Assembly: GCF_016907545.1 (NCBI RefSeq)
Contig: NZ_JAFBCD010000001.1
Location: 2,604,001-2,668,000, forward strand
From: Paenarthrobacter ilicis
Lineage (GTDB): Bacteria; Actinomycetota; Actinomycetes; Actinomycetales; Micrococcaceae
Direction of reading: 5' to 3'
DNA length: 64,000 nucleotides
The notes beneath the pieces are model-generated. The model ran no database searches. It worked only from the letters and a program-made list of their open reading frames with translations, and was not told the origin of the DNA. This document shows, piece after piece, positions 1 to 9,914 of the stretch. The translations under genes and the position numbers were made by a program. Within the stretch, counting starts at the first letter, position 1. Each line of letters opens with the position of its first letter.

Positions 1-23
1 CGTGTTCCCCTCTCAGCGGACTG

Positions 24-1256
24 TTATGCGCTGGAGGGCTGTGTCTGGCGGGATCCGCACGCTACGGCTTCTGCCAGCGGTCCGGAAAGGTCGCCCGCAG
101 GGGAAACCACAATCCCCGTTAATCCCAGCCATCCAGCCATCAGTTCAAGTTCAGCGGCGAGCTCGACGGCGGTACCGGCCGGAGCGTCCACCTCACCAAA
201 CGCAGAGCGCACCAGGAGCTTTCCTGCTGCGCGGTCGGCCTTGAGGTCCACCCTTGCCACCAGCCTCTCCCCTAGGAGAAATGGCAACACGTAATAGCCA
301 AAGCGGCGTTTGTGGGCTGGAGTATAGATCTCTATCCGGTAGTGGAAGGCGAACAGTTCCTCCAGCCTGCGCCGTTCGAACACCAGCGAATCGAAGGGGC
401 TCAGCAATGCCCTGCCTTCGGCTTTCCGTGGCAGCACAGCATCCACGTGCATGTACACATCCCGGTCCCATCCCCTGACTGCAACAGGCTCCAGCCGGCC
501 GGCCTCCACCAGCCGCTTGACGGCTTCGGTTCCGGGCTTGATGGGCGTCCTGAAATAGTCGGAGAAGCACCGGACAGTGCCGATGCCATGAGCCTGGGCC
601 GCCGCCTCAATGAGCCGATCCAATGCGGCGGCCGGGTCTTCTTCGGCCACCACCGGATGGGGCATCACCTGCGCGGTTGGCGCGTATTTTCTTTCGAATT
701 GGCTGGTTCTTGAGGCGGCCGAGACCAAGCCCTGCTCGAAGAGGCGCTCCAGGACACGCTTGACCGTGTTCCAGTTCCAACCCCAGTTTCCCCTGTCTGC
801 CTCGGGGAGGTGGCCCAGCGCCGCCGTCAGCTCAGTTGCTGTCATGGGCCGCCCTGCGCTGAGGGCAGCGAGTATCCGCCCTTCCATGTCCACCACCACG
901 TCGGGCTCCAGGTCGTGGGCTCCTACCCAGGCACGCTTCTGCCAGAGCAGCAGATCCTGGAAATGCTCCGGCCGGATGAAGCTGGCCTCGTGGGCCCAGT
1001 ACTCCACCATCTTCCTGGGGCGGCGCCCGGCCAAGGTGTGAAGGATCCCCGGATCATAAGGGCCCAACCGCGAGAAGAAGGGCAGGTAATGGCTCCGGGC
1101 AACCACGTTGACGGAATCGATCTGGACGAGCTGGAGCCGGGCAAAGGTCCGGCCCACCGCCCGTGATGTCACGGGACCGGCGGGCCGGGTCTTTGCCAAT
1201 CCTTGTGCAGCCAACGCGATCCGCCGTGCCTGTGACAGGCTCAGCGAACGGGTCAT
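24..1256 (-). CDS. YcaQ-family winged-helix DNA glycosylase
   Basis: 410 residues. The protein resembles the winged-helix YcaQ/AlkZ (HTH_42) family, whose studied members unhook interstrand crosslinks and remove bulky alkylated bases. The QID triad typical of the family catalytic motif is at about residues 45-47 (LVQIDSVNV), followed by the conserved SHYLPFFSRLG and EYWAHEASF stretches. Length fits the family (about 380-420). The ATG at 1256 is preceded by GAAAGGGG at good distance. It sits alone at the window edge, 27 bp downstream of the hibernation-factor gene on the same strand. The family assignment is firm; the exact substrate is inferred. Confidence 0.88.
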   Translation of the reverse strand: MTRSLSLSQARRIALAAQGLAKTRPAGPVTSRAVGRTFARLQLVQIDSVNVVARSHYLPFFSRLGPYDPGILHTLAGRRPRKMVEYWAHEASFIRPEHFQDLLLWQKRAWVGAHDLEPDVVVDMEGRILAALSAGRPMTATELTAALGHLPEADRGNWGWNWNTVKRVLERLFEQGLVSAASRTSQFERKYAPTAQVMPHPVVAEEDPAAALDRLIEAAAQAHGIGTVRCFSDYFRTPIKPGTEAVKRLVEAGRLEPVAVRGWDRDVYMHVDAVLPRKAEGRALLSPFDSLVFERRRLEELFAFHYRIEIYTPAHKRRFGYYVLPFLLGERLVARVDLKADRAAGKLLVRSAFGEVDAPAGTAVELAAELELMAGWLGLTGIVVSPAGDLSGPLAEAVACGSRQTQPSSA

Positions 1257-1283
1257 GGATGCCCCTTTCGGAGGATTACGGAC

Positions 1284-2012
1284 TTACTTCGCAGAGGCAG
1301 CTTGGTCATCCGAGCGGTAAGCATGGATTTTCTCTTCCACGGCTTCTTCGCCCGGCTCGCACGTGGAATCGAGCGTGATCACACCATAGGTCCAGCCGTT
1401 GCGGCGGTACACCACTGACGGTGCATTGGTCTCCTTATCCAGGAACAGGTAGAAGTTGTGCCCCACCAGTTCCATGTTGTCCACTGCATCATCGAGGGTC
1501 AGTGATGCGGCCGGGAAGACCTTGCGGCGGATCAGGACGGGGGAATCGCCAGCGGGAATGTCGTTCTCAATGTCGTAGGGAGACCGCTCGTCCGTTGACG
1601 CTGCCGGTTCCTGGTGGTTGCTCGCTTCGACGTACAGCGGCTCATTGGCGCTGGCGGGTTCAAGCTCTGCGGTGGCTTCGCGCACGGCCTTGGGGGTGTG
1701 ACGGCCGTGGTGGACCTTCTTGCGGTCCTTTGCCCGACGCAGCCGTTCCAGCAATTTGTTGTAAGCAAGATCGAAAGCCGCGAATTTGTCAGCGGCTGTG
1801 GCCTCGGCACGGATAACGGGGCCCCTGCCCAGGACTGTCACTTCAACGGTGAGCTGTCCCGGCGTCTGCCGGGGATTGGTTTCCTTGGAAACTTTGGCGT
1901 CAACTCGCTGGACCTTATCCCCCAGCGATTCAATCTTCGAGATTTTCTCGCCGGCGTATTCGCGAAAGCGGTCAGAAACTGTGAGATTTCGTCCGCTGAT
2001 CATGAACTCCAT
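1284..2012 (-). CDS. hpf: Ribosome hibernation promoting factor, long form
   Basis: 242 residues from the ATG at 2012, which has GGAGGG four bases upstream; a longer reading frame to 2111 lacks such a site. The N-terminal S30AE domain (MEFMISGRNLTVSDRFREY, residues 1 to about 105) binds the 30S decoding centre. A variable linker follows, then the C-terminal dimerisation domain (LIRRKVFPAASLTLDDAVDNM onward) found only in long HPF. Long HPF alone makes 100S ribosome dimers in stationary phase in most non-enteric bacteria. Everything expected is present; no defect seen. Confidence 0.95.
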   Translation of the reverse strand: MEFMISGRNLTVSDRFREYAGEKISKIESLGDKVQRVDAKVSKETNPRQTPGQLTVEVTVLGRGPVIRAEATAADKFAAFDLAYNKLLERLRRAKDRKKVHHGRHTPKAVREATAELEPASANEPLYVEASNHQEPAASTDERSPYDIENDIPAGDSPVLIRRKVFPAASLTLDDAVDNMELVGHNFYLFLDKETNAPSVVYRRNGWTYGVITLDSTCEPGEEAVEEKIHAYRSDDQAASAK

Positions 2013-2154
2013 GGTGCCCTCCAAATAACTCGGTGACACGACAACGACTCTGTTGGGGGCTGATCTGACAGACAGTCGAGCCCCTTTCCGAGCCGCTATC
2101 GACAGGTACATCTTTTCTCGGTACCCACAACCGACGTTAGTTCATCGTCACGAG

Positions 2155-3204
2155 TTATTCATCCTTTGGGCCTTTATTTTTTGTTTGCGTCCTCTTGCCC
2201 GCGGTCATTCGATGCGTCCCTTCGCTGTGGGCGTATGCTGGTGGCCTTGTGGCCGCAAGCACCACCGCGCCGCACACTACTCCCCCCGCGTCGTTGAGGG
2301 CCCGCGCTGCTTCCGCAAGTGTTGCTCCTGTGGTGAGTACATCGTCCACAAGAATGCAGCGCGTACCCCTGATCTTCCTGGCCCACCGACGCCGAACACG
2401 CATGGATCCCCTGACTCTTCCGGCACGGTCTCCGCGCCCCAGCCCCTTCTGTCCGCCACTTCCGGGCGGCTGCAGGCCCGTCAACTCTCCCGCTGCCCTC
2501 CGCACCATACCCAGAACAGAGCGCCAGGCTTGGCCTGCATCAGGCTTCACCCACCGCTTGGCCAAAGCGTCGAAGGCCCGGCACCCAGGATGCAGACGGC
2601 GCCGGCGACTCCAGAAGAGCAACAGGTGTACCGGACTGAACCCACGCCGTACAAAGGCCGATCCACTGCTCGGAACCGGCACCAGCACGTACCCGGGGCG
2701 CCCACCAGTGGCCGACGCCACGGCCTTTCCCAGGCAAGAGGCCAGTACCACAGCCACCCGCCAGTGGCCCGAGCGTTTGAAAGCGAGGAGGCTCAGCGCC
2801 AACTCATCACGGTAGGGCCCCGCGGCCACCACAGCGAGGCTTGCCGCCCCCTCCACGTCAACCAGGGCCAGCGACAGCTGTTCCGCGCGGAATGGACGCC
2901 GGCAAAGCTTGCGCAACTGGTGGGAACAGGCCGGGCACAGGGCGGTGTCTTCAGCTCCGCAGCATACGCAGTTTTCCGGCACCAGAAGGGCCCACATCTC
3001 GCGAAGGGCGGTGGAAAAGGCGTCCAAGAACCTTCCCAAGACCCTGCTCCGGGGAGCCCGCCGCCGGCCCCCGGACCAACCAGGCGCCACCAGGTCAGGA
3101 TCCACCCGTCGCTTGCGCCGGGCGTGACTGCGAACGGGGGCATGGTCTCTGGCTACGAGAATTACAGAGCCGGGTTGGGTGGCATGGGCGACGCGGGTCA
3201 TCAC
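2155..3204 (-). CDS. ComF-family phosphoribosyltransferase-like protein
   Basis: Up to 349 residues. The core begins with a Cys-pair region (PENCVCCG...LCPAC), and a PRPP-binding signature VDDVLTTGATL lies near the C-terminus, as in ComF proteins linked to DNA uptake and in many orphan amidophosphoribosyltransferase-like proteins. ComF proteins usually start just before the Cys region, so the first 55 or so basic residues (RSHARRKRR) may not be translated; TTG at 3039, preceded by GGAG, is an alternative start. The C-terminal tail is Lys/Arg-rich. Natural competence is not shown by anything nearby. Family is sure, start and role are not. Confidence 0.8.
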   Translation of the reverse strand: MMTRVAHATQPGSVILVARDHAPVRSHARRKRRVDPDLVAPGWSGGRRRAPRSRVLGRFLDAFSTALREMWALLVPENCVCCGAEDTALCPACSHQLRKLCRRPFRAEQLSLALVDVEGAASLAVVAAGPYRDELALSLLAFKRSGHWRVAVVLASCLGKAVASATGGRPGYVLVPVPSSGSAFVRRGFSPVHLLLFWSRRRRLHPGCRAFDALAKRWVKPDAGQAWRSVLGMVRRAAGELTGLQPPGSGGQKGLGRGDRAGRVRGSMRVRRRWARKIRGTRCILVDDVLTTGATLAEAARALNDAGGVVCGAVVLAATRPPAYAHSEGTHRMTAGKRTQTKNKGPKDE

Positions 3205-3253
3205 GACAGTCTTGTCCCAACAGCGTCACCCGGAGAACATGCCGTTGGCCCTA

Positions 3254-3317
3254 TGTGGACAAGACGACACGTGGACAGGACGACGCGTGGACAGGACGAC
3301 ACGTGGACCTGCGGACC
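3254..3317. repeat. 16-bp tandem repeat, three copies plus a degenerate fourth
   Basis: Four consecutive 16-bp units begin at 3254, 3270, 3286 and 3302. The second and third differ at one position; the fourth keeps only its first seven bases well. Consensus CGTGGACAGGACGACA. The repeat fills half of the 118-bp gap between the lpqB stop and the longest comF frame. Confidence 0.85.
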
Positions 3318-3322
3318 GGACC

Positions 3323-5050
3323 TTAACCGGGGAATGCAGGTTCCAGTGGTCCCTTGAGTTGCAGCTCCCAACCGTTCCCTACCCGTTGGAAAACACCGGC
3401 TTCGGACTGGCCGTAGATCTGTTCGGAGCCGTTACCTGCGCTGAGGGTGGTCAAGCCATCCCACGGCGCCAATTGCTGTGGCTCGCCTGAGGACAGGCTC
3501 AGCAACTCCGGGACCACTGTGCCAGTGGCGTTGGCGGACATGACGGCCACCGTGGAACCGTTGATCCACACCCCCTGGTTTGCCGTTGCCGTGCTGAAGA
3601 GGGTGATGGGAGTGGTGAGGTCCTTGGGGACGCCATCCGGATTCCGGAGAATGCCCGTGATCTGAACAGCGGATTTTCCGTTTGCTTCCGAGATCACCAT
3701 GGCCCGGGTCCCCTCCCTGGACACCCTGAAGTCTTTCACCGTCCGGCCGGAAAGCCAGGCCGGGGTGATGGTGACGGACGGAACGGCCATCCCCGGAGCG
3801 ACCCCTGTGGGCTTGTACGCGACGACCTCTGCGGCGCCGGTGGCACCTGGGCCTGCGGTCCAAACCCAGTCCTGCGGACTGAAGGATGGTCCGGTCAGGG
3901 TGCTGCGTGTGGTCAGCTGGCGGGCGGCCTGCCCTGGCTCAACGGAATACAGGGTGGTCTTATCGCCATTGAGGAACGCAGCTGTTTGCGAAACAGGCGA
4001 CTCGGCCGGTGAATGAGGCCCCAGCCCCGATACTGACTGGATGTCCGGCAGGGGCGTGATCCGGTTGTTCTCGTACCGCACCAGGTCGCCGTTGCTGACC
4101 GCGATCTGCCGCGCCGGGACACTCTTGTCAACGACCGGTGGCAACACTGTGCCGTTGTCCTCCACCCGGACAAGGTCCTGGTCTGCACGCAGCTGGACGT
4201 TGATGACGTCGGGTTGGCTCCTGAAGGTCAACGCCAACTGGTTCTGCATTCTTTGACGGTCCTCGGCGGAAGCATCAAACAGCTCCTTGGCCGACAGGTC
4301 CACCTGCGCAGCGCCGGACACCACCGGCACCGATTCACGGGCCAGCTTCATTCCCGAAGGAAAAGCGCTGACGACGGCGCCCCTAAGGTAGGGTGCCGGG
4401 CCCGCCAGAAGGGCACTCGTCATTGATTTGACAGTGTTTTTCTTAATGAACCATCGGTAATCAGGAACCGCATAGGTGAAGGAAGGATCGTAGAAATAGA
4501 TGGGGTTGGCCCCGTAGATCACTTTGAAGGTTTCTTCGGGAATTGCCGTCCCGTCCGGCACCTTGGAAATCCGCCATTGACCTTCCACCTGCTCCATGGT
4601 GAGGGGGATGGTTTCCTTGGTGCCCGGGGGAAACTGGGTCGCCACGCCGTCAGCATCCACGGAATAGGCCAGATCCAGCTCGTAGACGTACTCGTTGTCA
4701 GCAGCCCCCTTCACCACATGTGCTTCGCGGAAAACGGTGGCCTTCTTGTCGGGCTTCCACGTCACTGACTGGGCCTGGGTGAGGAACTGCCGCGCCACGG
4801 GGTAATCGTCCTCATAGCCGCTGCCGGCCATGTAGAAATCTTCGATGATCGTCTCGGGGCTGGATCCCTCCCGGGGGGCCGCGGGGAAGAACACCGGAGC
4901 GTTGGGGTTGCCCGCTCCTTCGTCCTTGCTCTTGCCCACGGGGCCGGAGCGCGGGATCTGCGCGCACGCTGCAAGCAGGCACATCAGAACAGCGAGCATG
5001 GCCACCACAGCACGTGCCCGCTTACCTGGACCTCTTGTCATGTCACTCAC
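3323..5050 (-). CDS. lpqB: Lipoprotein LpqB, MtrB partner
   Basis: 575 residues. A signal peptide with lipobox LLAAC (Cys at about residue 29) is followed by a GerMN-type region (residues about 190-300) and a C-terminal beta-propeller-like half. In mycobacteria LpqB binds the extracellular part of MtrB and modulates MtrA phosphorylation, so this is the third member of the mtrAB-lpqB operon. Its GTG start overlaps the mtrB stop by 8 bases; an in-frame ATG at 5041, preceded by AGGGTGAG, is equally plausible. Length matches the family (about 570-590). Confidence 0.95.
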   Translation of the reverse strand: MSDMTRGPGKRARAVVAMLAVLMCLLAACAQIPRSGPVGKSKDEGAGNPNAPVFFPAAPREGSSPETIIEDFYMAGSGYEDDYPVARQFLTQAQSVTWKPDKKATVFREAHVVKGAADNEYVYELDLAYSVDADGVATQFPPGTKETIPLTMEQVEGQWRISKVPDGTAIPEETFKVIYGANPIYFYDPSFTYAVPDYRWFIKKNTVKSMTSALLAGPAPYLRGAVVSAFPSGMKLARESVPVVSGAAQVDLSAKELFDASAEDRQRMQNQLALTFRSQPDVINVQLRADQDLVRVEDNGTVLPPVVDKSVPARQIAVSNGDLVRYENNRITPLPDIQSVSGLGPHSPAESPVSQTAAFLNGDKTTLYSVEPGQAARQLTTRSTLTGPSFSPQDWVWTAGPGATGAAEVVAYKPTGVAPGMAVPSVTITPAWLSGRTVKDFRVSREGTRAMVISEANGKSAVQITGILRNPDGVPKDLTTPITLFSTATANQGVWINGSTVAVMSANATGTVVPELLSLSSGEPQQLAPWDGLTTLSAGNGSEQIYGQSEAGVFQRVGNGWELQLKGPLEPAFPG

Positions 5051-7004
5051 CCTGTCCCGCGTCGGCTTGCCGCTGCTGGCCGTCCACCGGTGGTGTGCCG
5101 CTCCTGGCGGCCGTTCCGGTCTCCACCACGAGCATTTGCCGCTCCCTCGATGTTCCCGGGAAATCGATATCGGCCGGTTCCAGCTGCAGCGGGGACTTGA
5201 CGATCGCGCCGCCTTGCCTGAGTGGAAGAGTCAGCCGGAAGTTGGAGCCTGCACCTTTGCTCCCCCACGCCTGCAGCCAGCCATTGTGAAGCTTGGAATC
5301 TTCGGCTGCAATGGACAGACCCAGGCCGCTGCCACCAGTGGTCCGGGCTCGGGCGGGATCGGCTCTCCAGAAGCGATCGAAAACCCGGGCGGCCTCAGCC
5401 GTGCTCATGCCGATTCCATGGTCGCGGACCGAAACCGCCACGGCATCGTGGTTGGCAGCGACTGAGATATGGATGGGATTGCCCTCCCCGTGCTCCAAGG
5501 CGTTGAGGAGCAGGTTGCGAAGGATCCGTTCGATGCGCCGGGAGTCCATCTCCACCACGATGCTTCCCTGCCGGGCGTTCACCCGCACCTCGGAACCGTA
5601 TTCCGCGGCAACGGGCGCCGCCCCGTCAATCACGTGGGAAATCAGCTGGAAGATGTCCTGGGGCTCGGCGTCAAGAACGGCAGCACCGGCGTCGAACCTG
5701 GAAATTTCCAGCAGGTCCGACAACAGCGATTGGAATCGCTCCACCTGGTGGTAAAGCAGCTCTGCAGATCTCTTGTTCATGGGGTCGAAGTCGTCGCGGG
5801 CGTCGAACAGGACTTCGGCGGCCATACGGACCGTGGTCAGGGGTGTCCGCAACTCGTGGGACACGTCGGACACGAACCGCTGCTGCATTTGGGACAGGGT
5901 GGCCAGCTGCGTGATCTGTTCCTGGAGGCTGGCTGCCATGTGGTTGAACGATGCCCCCAGCCTGGCGACCTCGTCTTCGCCCTTGACGACCATCCGCTCC
6001 TGGAGTTGCCCGGCGGCAAGTTTTTCCGAGACAACGGCCGCGTGGCTGACCGGGCTGACCACGTTGCGGGTGACGTACCAGGCGATGGCACCGATCATGA
6101 GTACCAGGACAGCGCCTCCGGCCCAGAGGACATTCTGTATTTCGTTGAGTGTCTGCTGGGCTGAGTTGAGGTCGTAGATCAGGTAGAGCTCGTAGGCCGT
6201 GCCATTGAAAGTCACCAGGTTCCCTACTGCAATCCCAGGGCGGTCCTCGTTTCCCACAGGGAACTCCGTGGACGCCCAGAACTGCTGCTTGCCGCCTTCC
6301 TGAACGGCTTTGCGCAACTCAGGCGGTATCACCCGGACCGTCAACTGATCGGAAGCACGCGATTCCACCCATCTGTTGCGTGGCTTGGTCTGCTCGGGTT
6401 TGGCTTCGAAGACATACCTGCGCTGGATGACGGAACCCCGCCCCTCCACGGCCGTCAACGTGTCATAGACAAGGGTGATGACGCTCGACTGGTCGGTGAC
6501 CTGGGCGCCGTCGAAAGTGTCCTGAACCTGCTTGACGTTGTAACGGGACTCGGACTCCGCTTGGGCCAACCGTTCCTGAAACAGGTTGTTGGCGATCTGG
6601 TTGGAGAGGTAGGCACCAACCACGGCGAAGGAGGTGACGGCAAGCAAGAGCGTAGTAAGGACGGTCCGGAACTCCAGGGACCGGCGCCATCTGCGGACCA
6701 GTGATTTCCACAGAAAGCGGACACCGGGCCTGATGTGCCGGACGCCGGTGGCCACCAAACGGGACACCCGAAGGACGAGGATGAGTCCCCTGCGGGTCCA
6801 GATCCGGGCACGGGTCAGGAACCAGCGCAGGTTGCGGGCGTGCGGTGCGGGTTTCTGCGGGGTTGCTTCAGTGGCTTGGTTGGGGGTCGACGACGTAGCC
6901 GGGCCCGCGCCCGGGGCGTCGGTTTTTCCGGGGTTTTCTCCGGTGTCCTGACTGCCGGGTTGCCCGGCAGGCGACTCAGGAACCTGCTTTATATCCGACA
7001 CCAC
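5043..7004 (-). CDS. mtrB: Two-component sensor histidine kinase MtrB
   Basis: 653 residues, GTG start. An unusually Pro/Gly/Thr-rich cytoplasmic N-terminus (about 100 residues) precedes TM1 ([21 protein letters not shown]), an extracytoplasmic domain, TM2 ([15 protein letters not shown]), HAMP, and a HisKA domain with SHELRTPL (phosphoacceptor His383), then HATPase boxes [16 protein letters not shown] and [10 protein letters not shown]. MtrB senses cell-wall/division state and phosphorylates MtrA. The start overlaps the mtrA stop by 29 bases. The kinase looks intact even though its partner regulator is frameshifted in this sequence. Confidence 0.96.
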   Translation of the reverse strand: MVSDIKQVPESPAGQPGSQDTGENPGKTDAPGAGPATSSTPNQATEATPQKPAPHARNLRWFLTRARIWTRRGLILVLRVSRLVATGVRHIRPGVRFLWKSLVRRWRRSLEFRTVLTTLLLAVTSFAVVGAYLSNQIANNLFQERLAQAESESRYNVKQVQDTFDGAQVTDQSSVITLVYDTLTAVEGRGSVIQRRYVFEAKPEQTKPRNRWVESRASDQLTVRVIPPELRKAVQEGGKQQFWASTEFPVGNEDRPGIAVGNLVTFNGTAYELYLIYDLNSAQQTLNEIQNVLWAGGAVLVLMIGAIAWYVTRNVVSPVSHAAVVSEKLAAGQLQERMVVKGEDEVARLGASFNHMAASLQEQITQLATLSQMQQRFVSDVSHELRTPLTTVRMAAEVLFDARDDFDPMNKRSAELLYHQVERFQSLLSDLLEISRFDAGAAVLDAEPQDIFQLISHVIDGAAPVAAEYGSEVRVNARQGSIVVEMDSRRIERILRNLLLNALEHGEGNPIHISVAANHDAVAVSVRDHGIGMSTAEAARVFDRFWRADPARARTTGGSGLGLSIAAEDSKLHNGWLQAWGSKGAGSNFRLTLPLRQGGAIVKSPLQLEPADIDFPGTSRERQMLVVETGTAARSGTPPVDGQQRQADAGQGE

Positions 7005-7648
7005 GCACCGTCAATACAACCTCTGGCGCTTCAGGATCGCGTTCAATCTTGGAGCGCAACCTCTGGACGTGGACGTTGACCAAGCGGGTGTCTGCGGCGT
7101 GACGGTAACCCCACACTTGCTCAAGGAGCAGTTCACGCGTGAAGACCTGCCACGGCTTCCGGGCCAAGGCCACCAGAAGGTCGAATTCCAACGGGGTCAG
7201 GGAGATACGCTCGCCGCCGCGGGTTACCAGGTGCCCGGCGACGTCGATGGTCACGTCCGCAATGCGCAGGGTCTCCGGAGCTTTTTGCTCGCCCGGACGG
7301 AGGCGCGCGCACACGCGCTACAAGTTCGGCGGGCTTGAAGGGCTTTGGAACATAGTCATCGGCGCCCGATTCAAGGCCGCGAACCACGTCCGAGGTGTCC
7401 GACTTTGCCGTGAGCATGACGATGGGAACATCCGATTCGCCGCGGATCTGACGGCAGACTTCAATACCGTCCGATCCCGGCAACATGACGTCCAACAAGA
7501 CCAGGTCCGGCTTGGACGAACGGAAAATCTCCAGGGCCTTGCCGCCATCTGCGCAGAACACGGGCTCGAAGCCATCATTGCGCAGGACGATGCCTATCAT
7601 CTCTGCAAGTGCTTCGTCGTCGTCAACTACCAGAATGCGTGCCTTCAT
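6976..7648 (-). pseudogene. mtrA: Response regulator MtrA, reading frame interrupted
   Basis: The receiver domain reads from ATG 7648: DDD at residues 10-12 (VVDDDEAL), phosphoacceptor Asp53 in LLDVMLPG, Thr80 and Lys102. At Ala115 (about 7303-7310, a GCGCGCGC run) the frame breaks: translation continues out of frame to a stop near 7133. The winged-helix output domain (RLRPGEQKAPE...SLTPLEFDLLVALARKP...GYRHAADTRLVNVHVQRLRSKIE...[10 protein letters not shown]) lies in the next frame, ending at 6976. Restoring two bases in the GC run gives exactly 224 residues, the usual MtrA size. mtrA is essential in several actinobacteria, so a sequencing or assembly error is the simplest explanation; a true mutation or programmed shift is possible. 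Confidence 0.9.
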
Positions 7649-7872
7649 AGTTATATATTCCCTTATCACCAAGTCTTTGTCCCGTTGGGCACAGCGCCCG
7701 GCATGGCGCCCCAAGGGCAATTCCACCGTACTTGATGACGCGTCGGTCCAAAATAAATGCGCAGGTGGGGGCGGGCTATGAGCCACGACGGCGGGACTAT
7801 AGGCTGGGGGCCAAAGGTCCATAGTGGGGGACGCCGGCTGTCGGCGGGCCGGGCCTTATGGGGAGGATACGG

Positions 7873-9228
7873 GTGTCATTACCAGAGAACGGCCAGAATC
7901 CAGGGTCGGGCGCGCAACCTGAGAACAGCGGGCAGCCTCAAGCGGACGGCCAGCCCCAGTGGGGCAACCAACCGCAGTGGGGCAACCAACCGCAATGGGG
8001 AGGCCCGCCATCTTGGCCTGCGCCTGGAAGCCACAACGGCCAACCAACGCCGGGCTGGGCCGCCCCGCAGCCGACGTCCTACAGCCAGGCCTACGCCCAG
8101 GCATCGTATGGACAAGCGCCGTATGGACAAGCGCCTTATGGACAAGCACCCTACGGCCAGCCCATGTACGTGGCTCCACCCAAGCCGGGGGTCATCCCGC
8201 TGCGTCCACTGCAATTCGGGGAAATCCTGGACGGCTCATTCCAGACCATCCGCCGCAACGCCGCAGCCATGTTCGGCTCGGCGCTGATTGTCCAGATCAT
8301 TGGTGCGCTCCTCATTGGAGGTGCAACGCTGGGAATGGTCCAGCTGACGATGTCCTTTGAATCCGTCAGCTCCGAGGCCGAGCTCGCTGACGTCATGGGC
8401 CCGTTCTTCGCCGTCATGGCCGCCATCCTGGGAGTATCGCTTCTGGTCGGCTTCCTGGGATCAGTCCTTCAGGGCGTGTTGGTGGTCCCGGTTGCACGGT
8501 CGGTCCTCAACCGGAAAACAGGCTTCAAGCAGATGTGGCAGCTGGCCGGCCGCCGCATTTGGGCTTTGCTCGGGGTGGCCGCACTGCTCACGGGAGTGGG
8601 TTTGCTGGCCGCTGCAGCAGTTGTGGGCATCGCGGTGCTGATGTTCACCTCCATGGGCCCCGCCGCGCTGGTGTTGGTCCTGCCCCTGGGGCTGGGATCA
8701 ATCGTGCTGTTTGTCTGGATCGGATTGAAACTGATGGTGGCCCCGGCCGCGATCGTTGTGGAACGTGTCGGCGTCTACGACGGACTGCTCCGTTCATGGC
8801 AGCTGACCAAGAACAACTGGTGGCGCATCTTTGGCATCACGCTGGTGGTGGCCATCATGGTGGGCGTCATTACACAGATCGTGCAGATTCCCGGGTCCAT
8901 CGCTTCCTCGGCCCTTGGAAGTGTGGTGTCCCCTCATCCGGATGCCGACACCATCAGTTCCACGCTGATCATCACCACGGTCATCTCCATGGCGATCGGG
9001 GCTGTGGTGGGCTCGGTGACGTTTGCCTTCCAGTCTTCAGTCTTTGCCCTGATCTACATGGACCTCCGGATGCGTCGGGACGGTTTGGATGTTGAGTTGA
9101 TGCGCTTGCTGGAATCGGGCACGGATCAGGACGGCATCCCTGGCTCTCCCTCGGCGAACACCAGTGGCGGCATGAAGACCAGTGGCGGCACCTGGCCGGT
9201 ACCGTCCGGTCAGCAGCCTCCGGCATGA
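7873..9228 (+). CDS. Multi-pass membrane protein with repeat-rich N-terminus
   Basis: 451 residues from GTG 7873, which has GGGAGGATAC upstream; the ATG at 7858 would put that site inside the gene. The first 100 residues are low complexity: three QWGNQP-type units then four YGQAP units. The remaining 350 residues carry about six hydrophobic segments (for example ALIVQIIGALLIGGATLGM, AAVVGIAVLMFTSMGPAALVL) and LRSWQLTKNNWWRIFGI. The membrane part resembles the glycerophosphoryl-diester-phosphodiesterase membrane domain family, although no catalytic GDPD domain is present. It heads the DUF4129/DUF4350/MoxR/DUF58 operon (ATGA overlap with the next gene) and is divergent from mtrA. Function unknown. 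Confidence 0.8.
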   Translation: MSLPENGQNPGSGAQPENSGQPQADGQPQWGNQPQWGNQPQWGGPPSWPAPGSHNGQPTPGWAAPQPTSYSQAYAQASYGQAPYGQAPYGQAPYGQPMYVAPPKPGVIPLRPLQFGEILDGSFQTIRRNAAAMFGSALIVQIIGALLIGGATLGMVQLTMSFESVSSEAELADVMGPFFAVMAAILGVSLLVGFLGSVLQGVLVVPVARSVLNRKTGFKQMWQLAGRRIWALLGVAALLTGVGLLAAAAVVGIAVLMFTSMGPAALVLVLPLGLGSIVLFVWIGLKLMVAPAAIVVERVGVYDGLLRSWQLTKNNWWRIFGITLVVAIMVGVITQIVQIPGSIASSALGSVVSPHPDADTISSTLIITTVISMAIGAVVGSVTFAFQSSVFALIYMDLRMRRDGLDVELMRLLESGTDQDGIPGSPSANTSGGMKTSGGTWPVPSGQQPPA

Positions 9229-9914
9229 TGCTTGCGGGCGTTGGCTCTCTTCTTTTGGCCGCTGCCGAGCCGCCGGTGGTGCCGGACCGGGATGAGGCAC
9301 GCCGCTGGGCCGCGGAAGAACTTGCCAACCCCCGCTACCCGGATGCGCAGCCTGGCTGGATCGACCAGTTGTGGCGCGATTTCCTGGATTGGCTGGGCTC
9401 CTTTGAAGGCGACGGTACGGGCACGGGGCCCAACCTAGGGATCCCCCTGATGGTGGTCCTGGGAATTGTCCTGATCGTGGTGGCCATTGTGGTGGTCCGG
9501 CCCCGGCTGAATGCGCGGCGCACCCGGGAATCCACCGATATCTTTGACGCGGACGGCAGCCTTGACGCCGCGGGCTACAGAAAACGCGCGGCAACAGCAG
9601 CCGACGACGGCGACTGGCCGGCCGCCGTCGTCGACCTCTTCAGGGCGGTGGTCCGGGCCGCGGAAGAACGTGACGTCATAGACGCTCGCCCCGGGCGTAC
9701 TGCCGACGAAGCAGCCTCCCAACTGGGCGAAGTGTTCGCCGCAGCCCGTCACCAGCTTGGCCTCGCGGCCAGGCTCTTCGACGCAGTGCGGTACGGCAAG
9801 GAAAGCGCGGCGCCCTCCGATTACGAGTCGCTCCGTCAGCTCGACGCCAGCCTGGCAGCCATGAAGCCTGACTTTGCGGCTGACCGATCCGCCGGTTTTG
9901 CGGTGCCGCGATGA
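9225..9914 (+). CDS. DUF4129 domain membrane protein
   Basis: 229 residues. A short hydrophobic N-terminus (MLAGVGSLLLAAAEPP) is followed by an extracytoplasmic stretch (DRDEARRWAAEELANPRY), one strong TM (IPLMVVLGIVLIVVAIVVV, about residues 70-88) and a C-terminal DUF4129 domain (AGYRKRAATAADDGDWPAAVVDLFRAVVRAAEERDVI...RTADEAASQL). DUF4129 proteins are regularly encoded with MoxR ATPases and DUF58 proteins, as here. Overlaps both neighbours through ATGA junctions, indicating translational coupling. Biochemical role not established. Confidence 0.88.
   Translation: MMLAGVGSLLLAAAEPPVVPDRDEARRWAAEELANPRYPDAQPGWIDQLWRDFLDWLGSFEGDGTGTGPNLGIPLMVVLGIVLIVVAIVVVRPRLNARRTRESTDIFDADGSLDAAGYRKRAATAADDGDWPAAVVDLFRAVVRAAEERDVIDARPGRTADEAASQLGEVFAAARHQLGLAARLFDAVRYGKESAAPSDYESLRQLDASLAAMKPDFAADRSAGFAVPR

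Noticed and set aside
2053..3357. 434-codon open frame on the plus strand
   Set aside because: It lies opposite the comF-like gene; no domain, no ribosome-binding site, and long antisense frames are usual in this GC-rich DNA.
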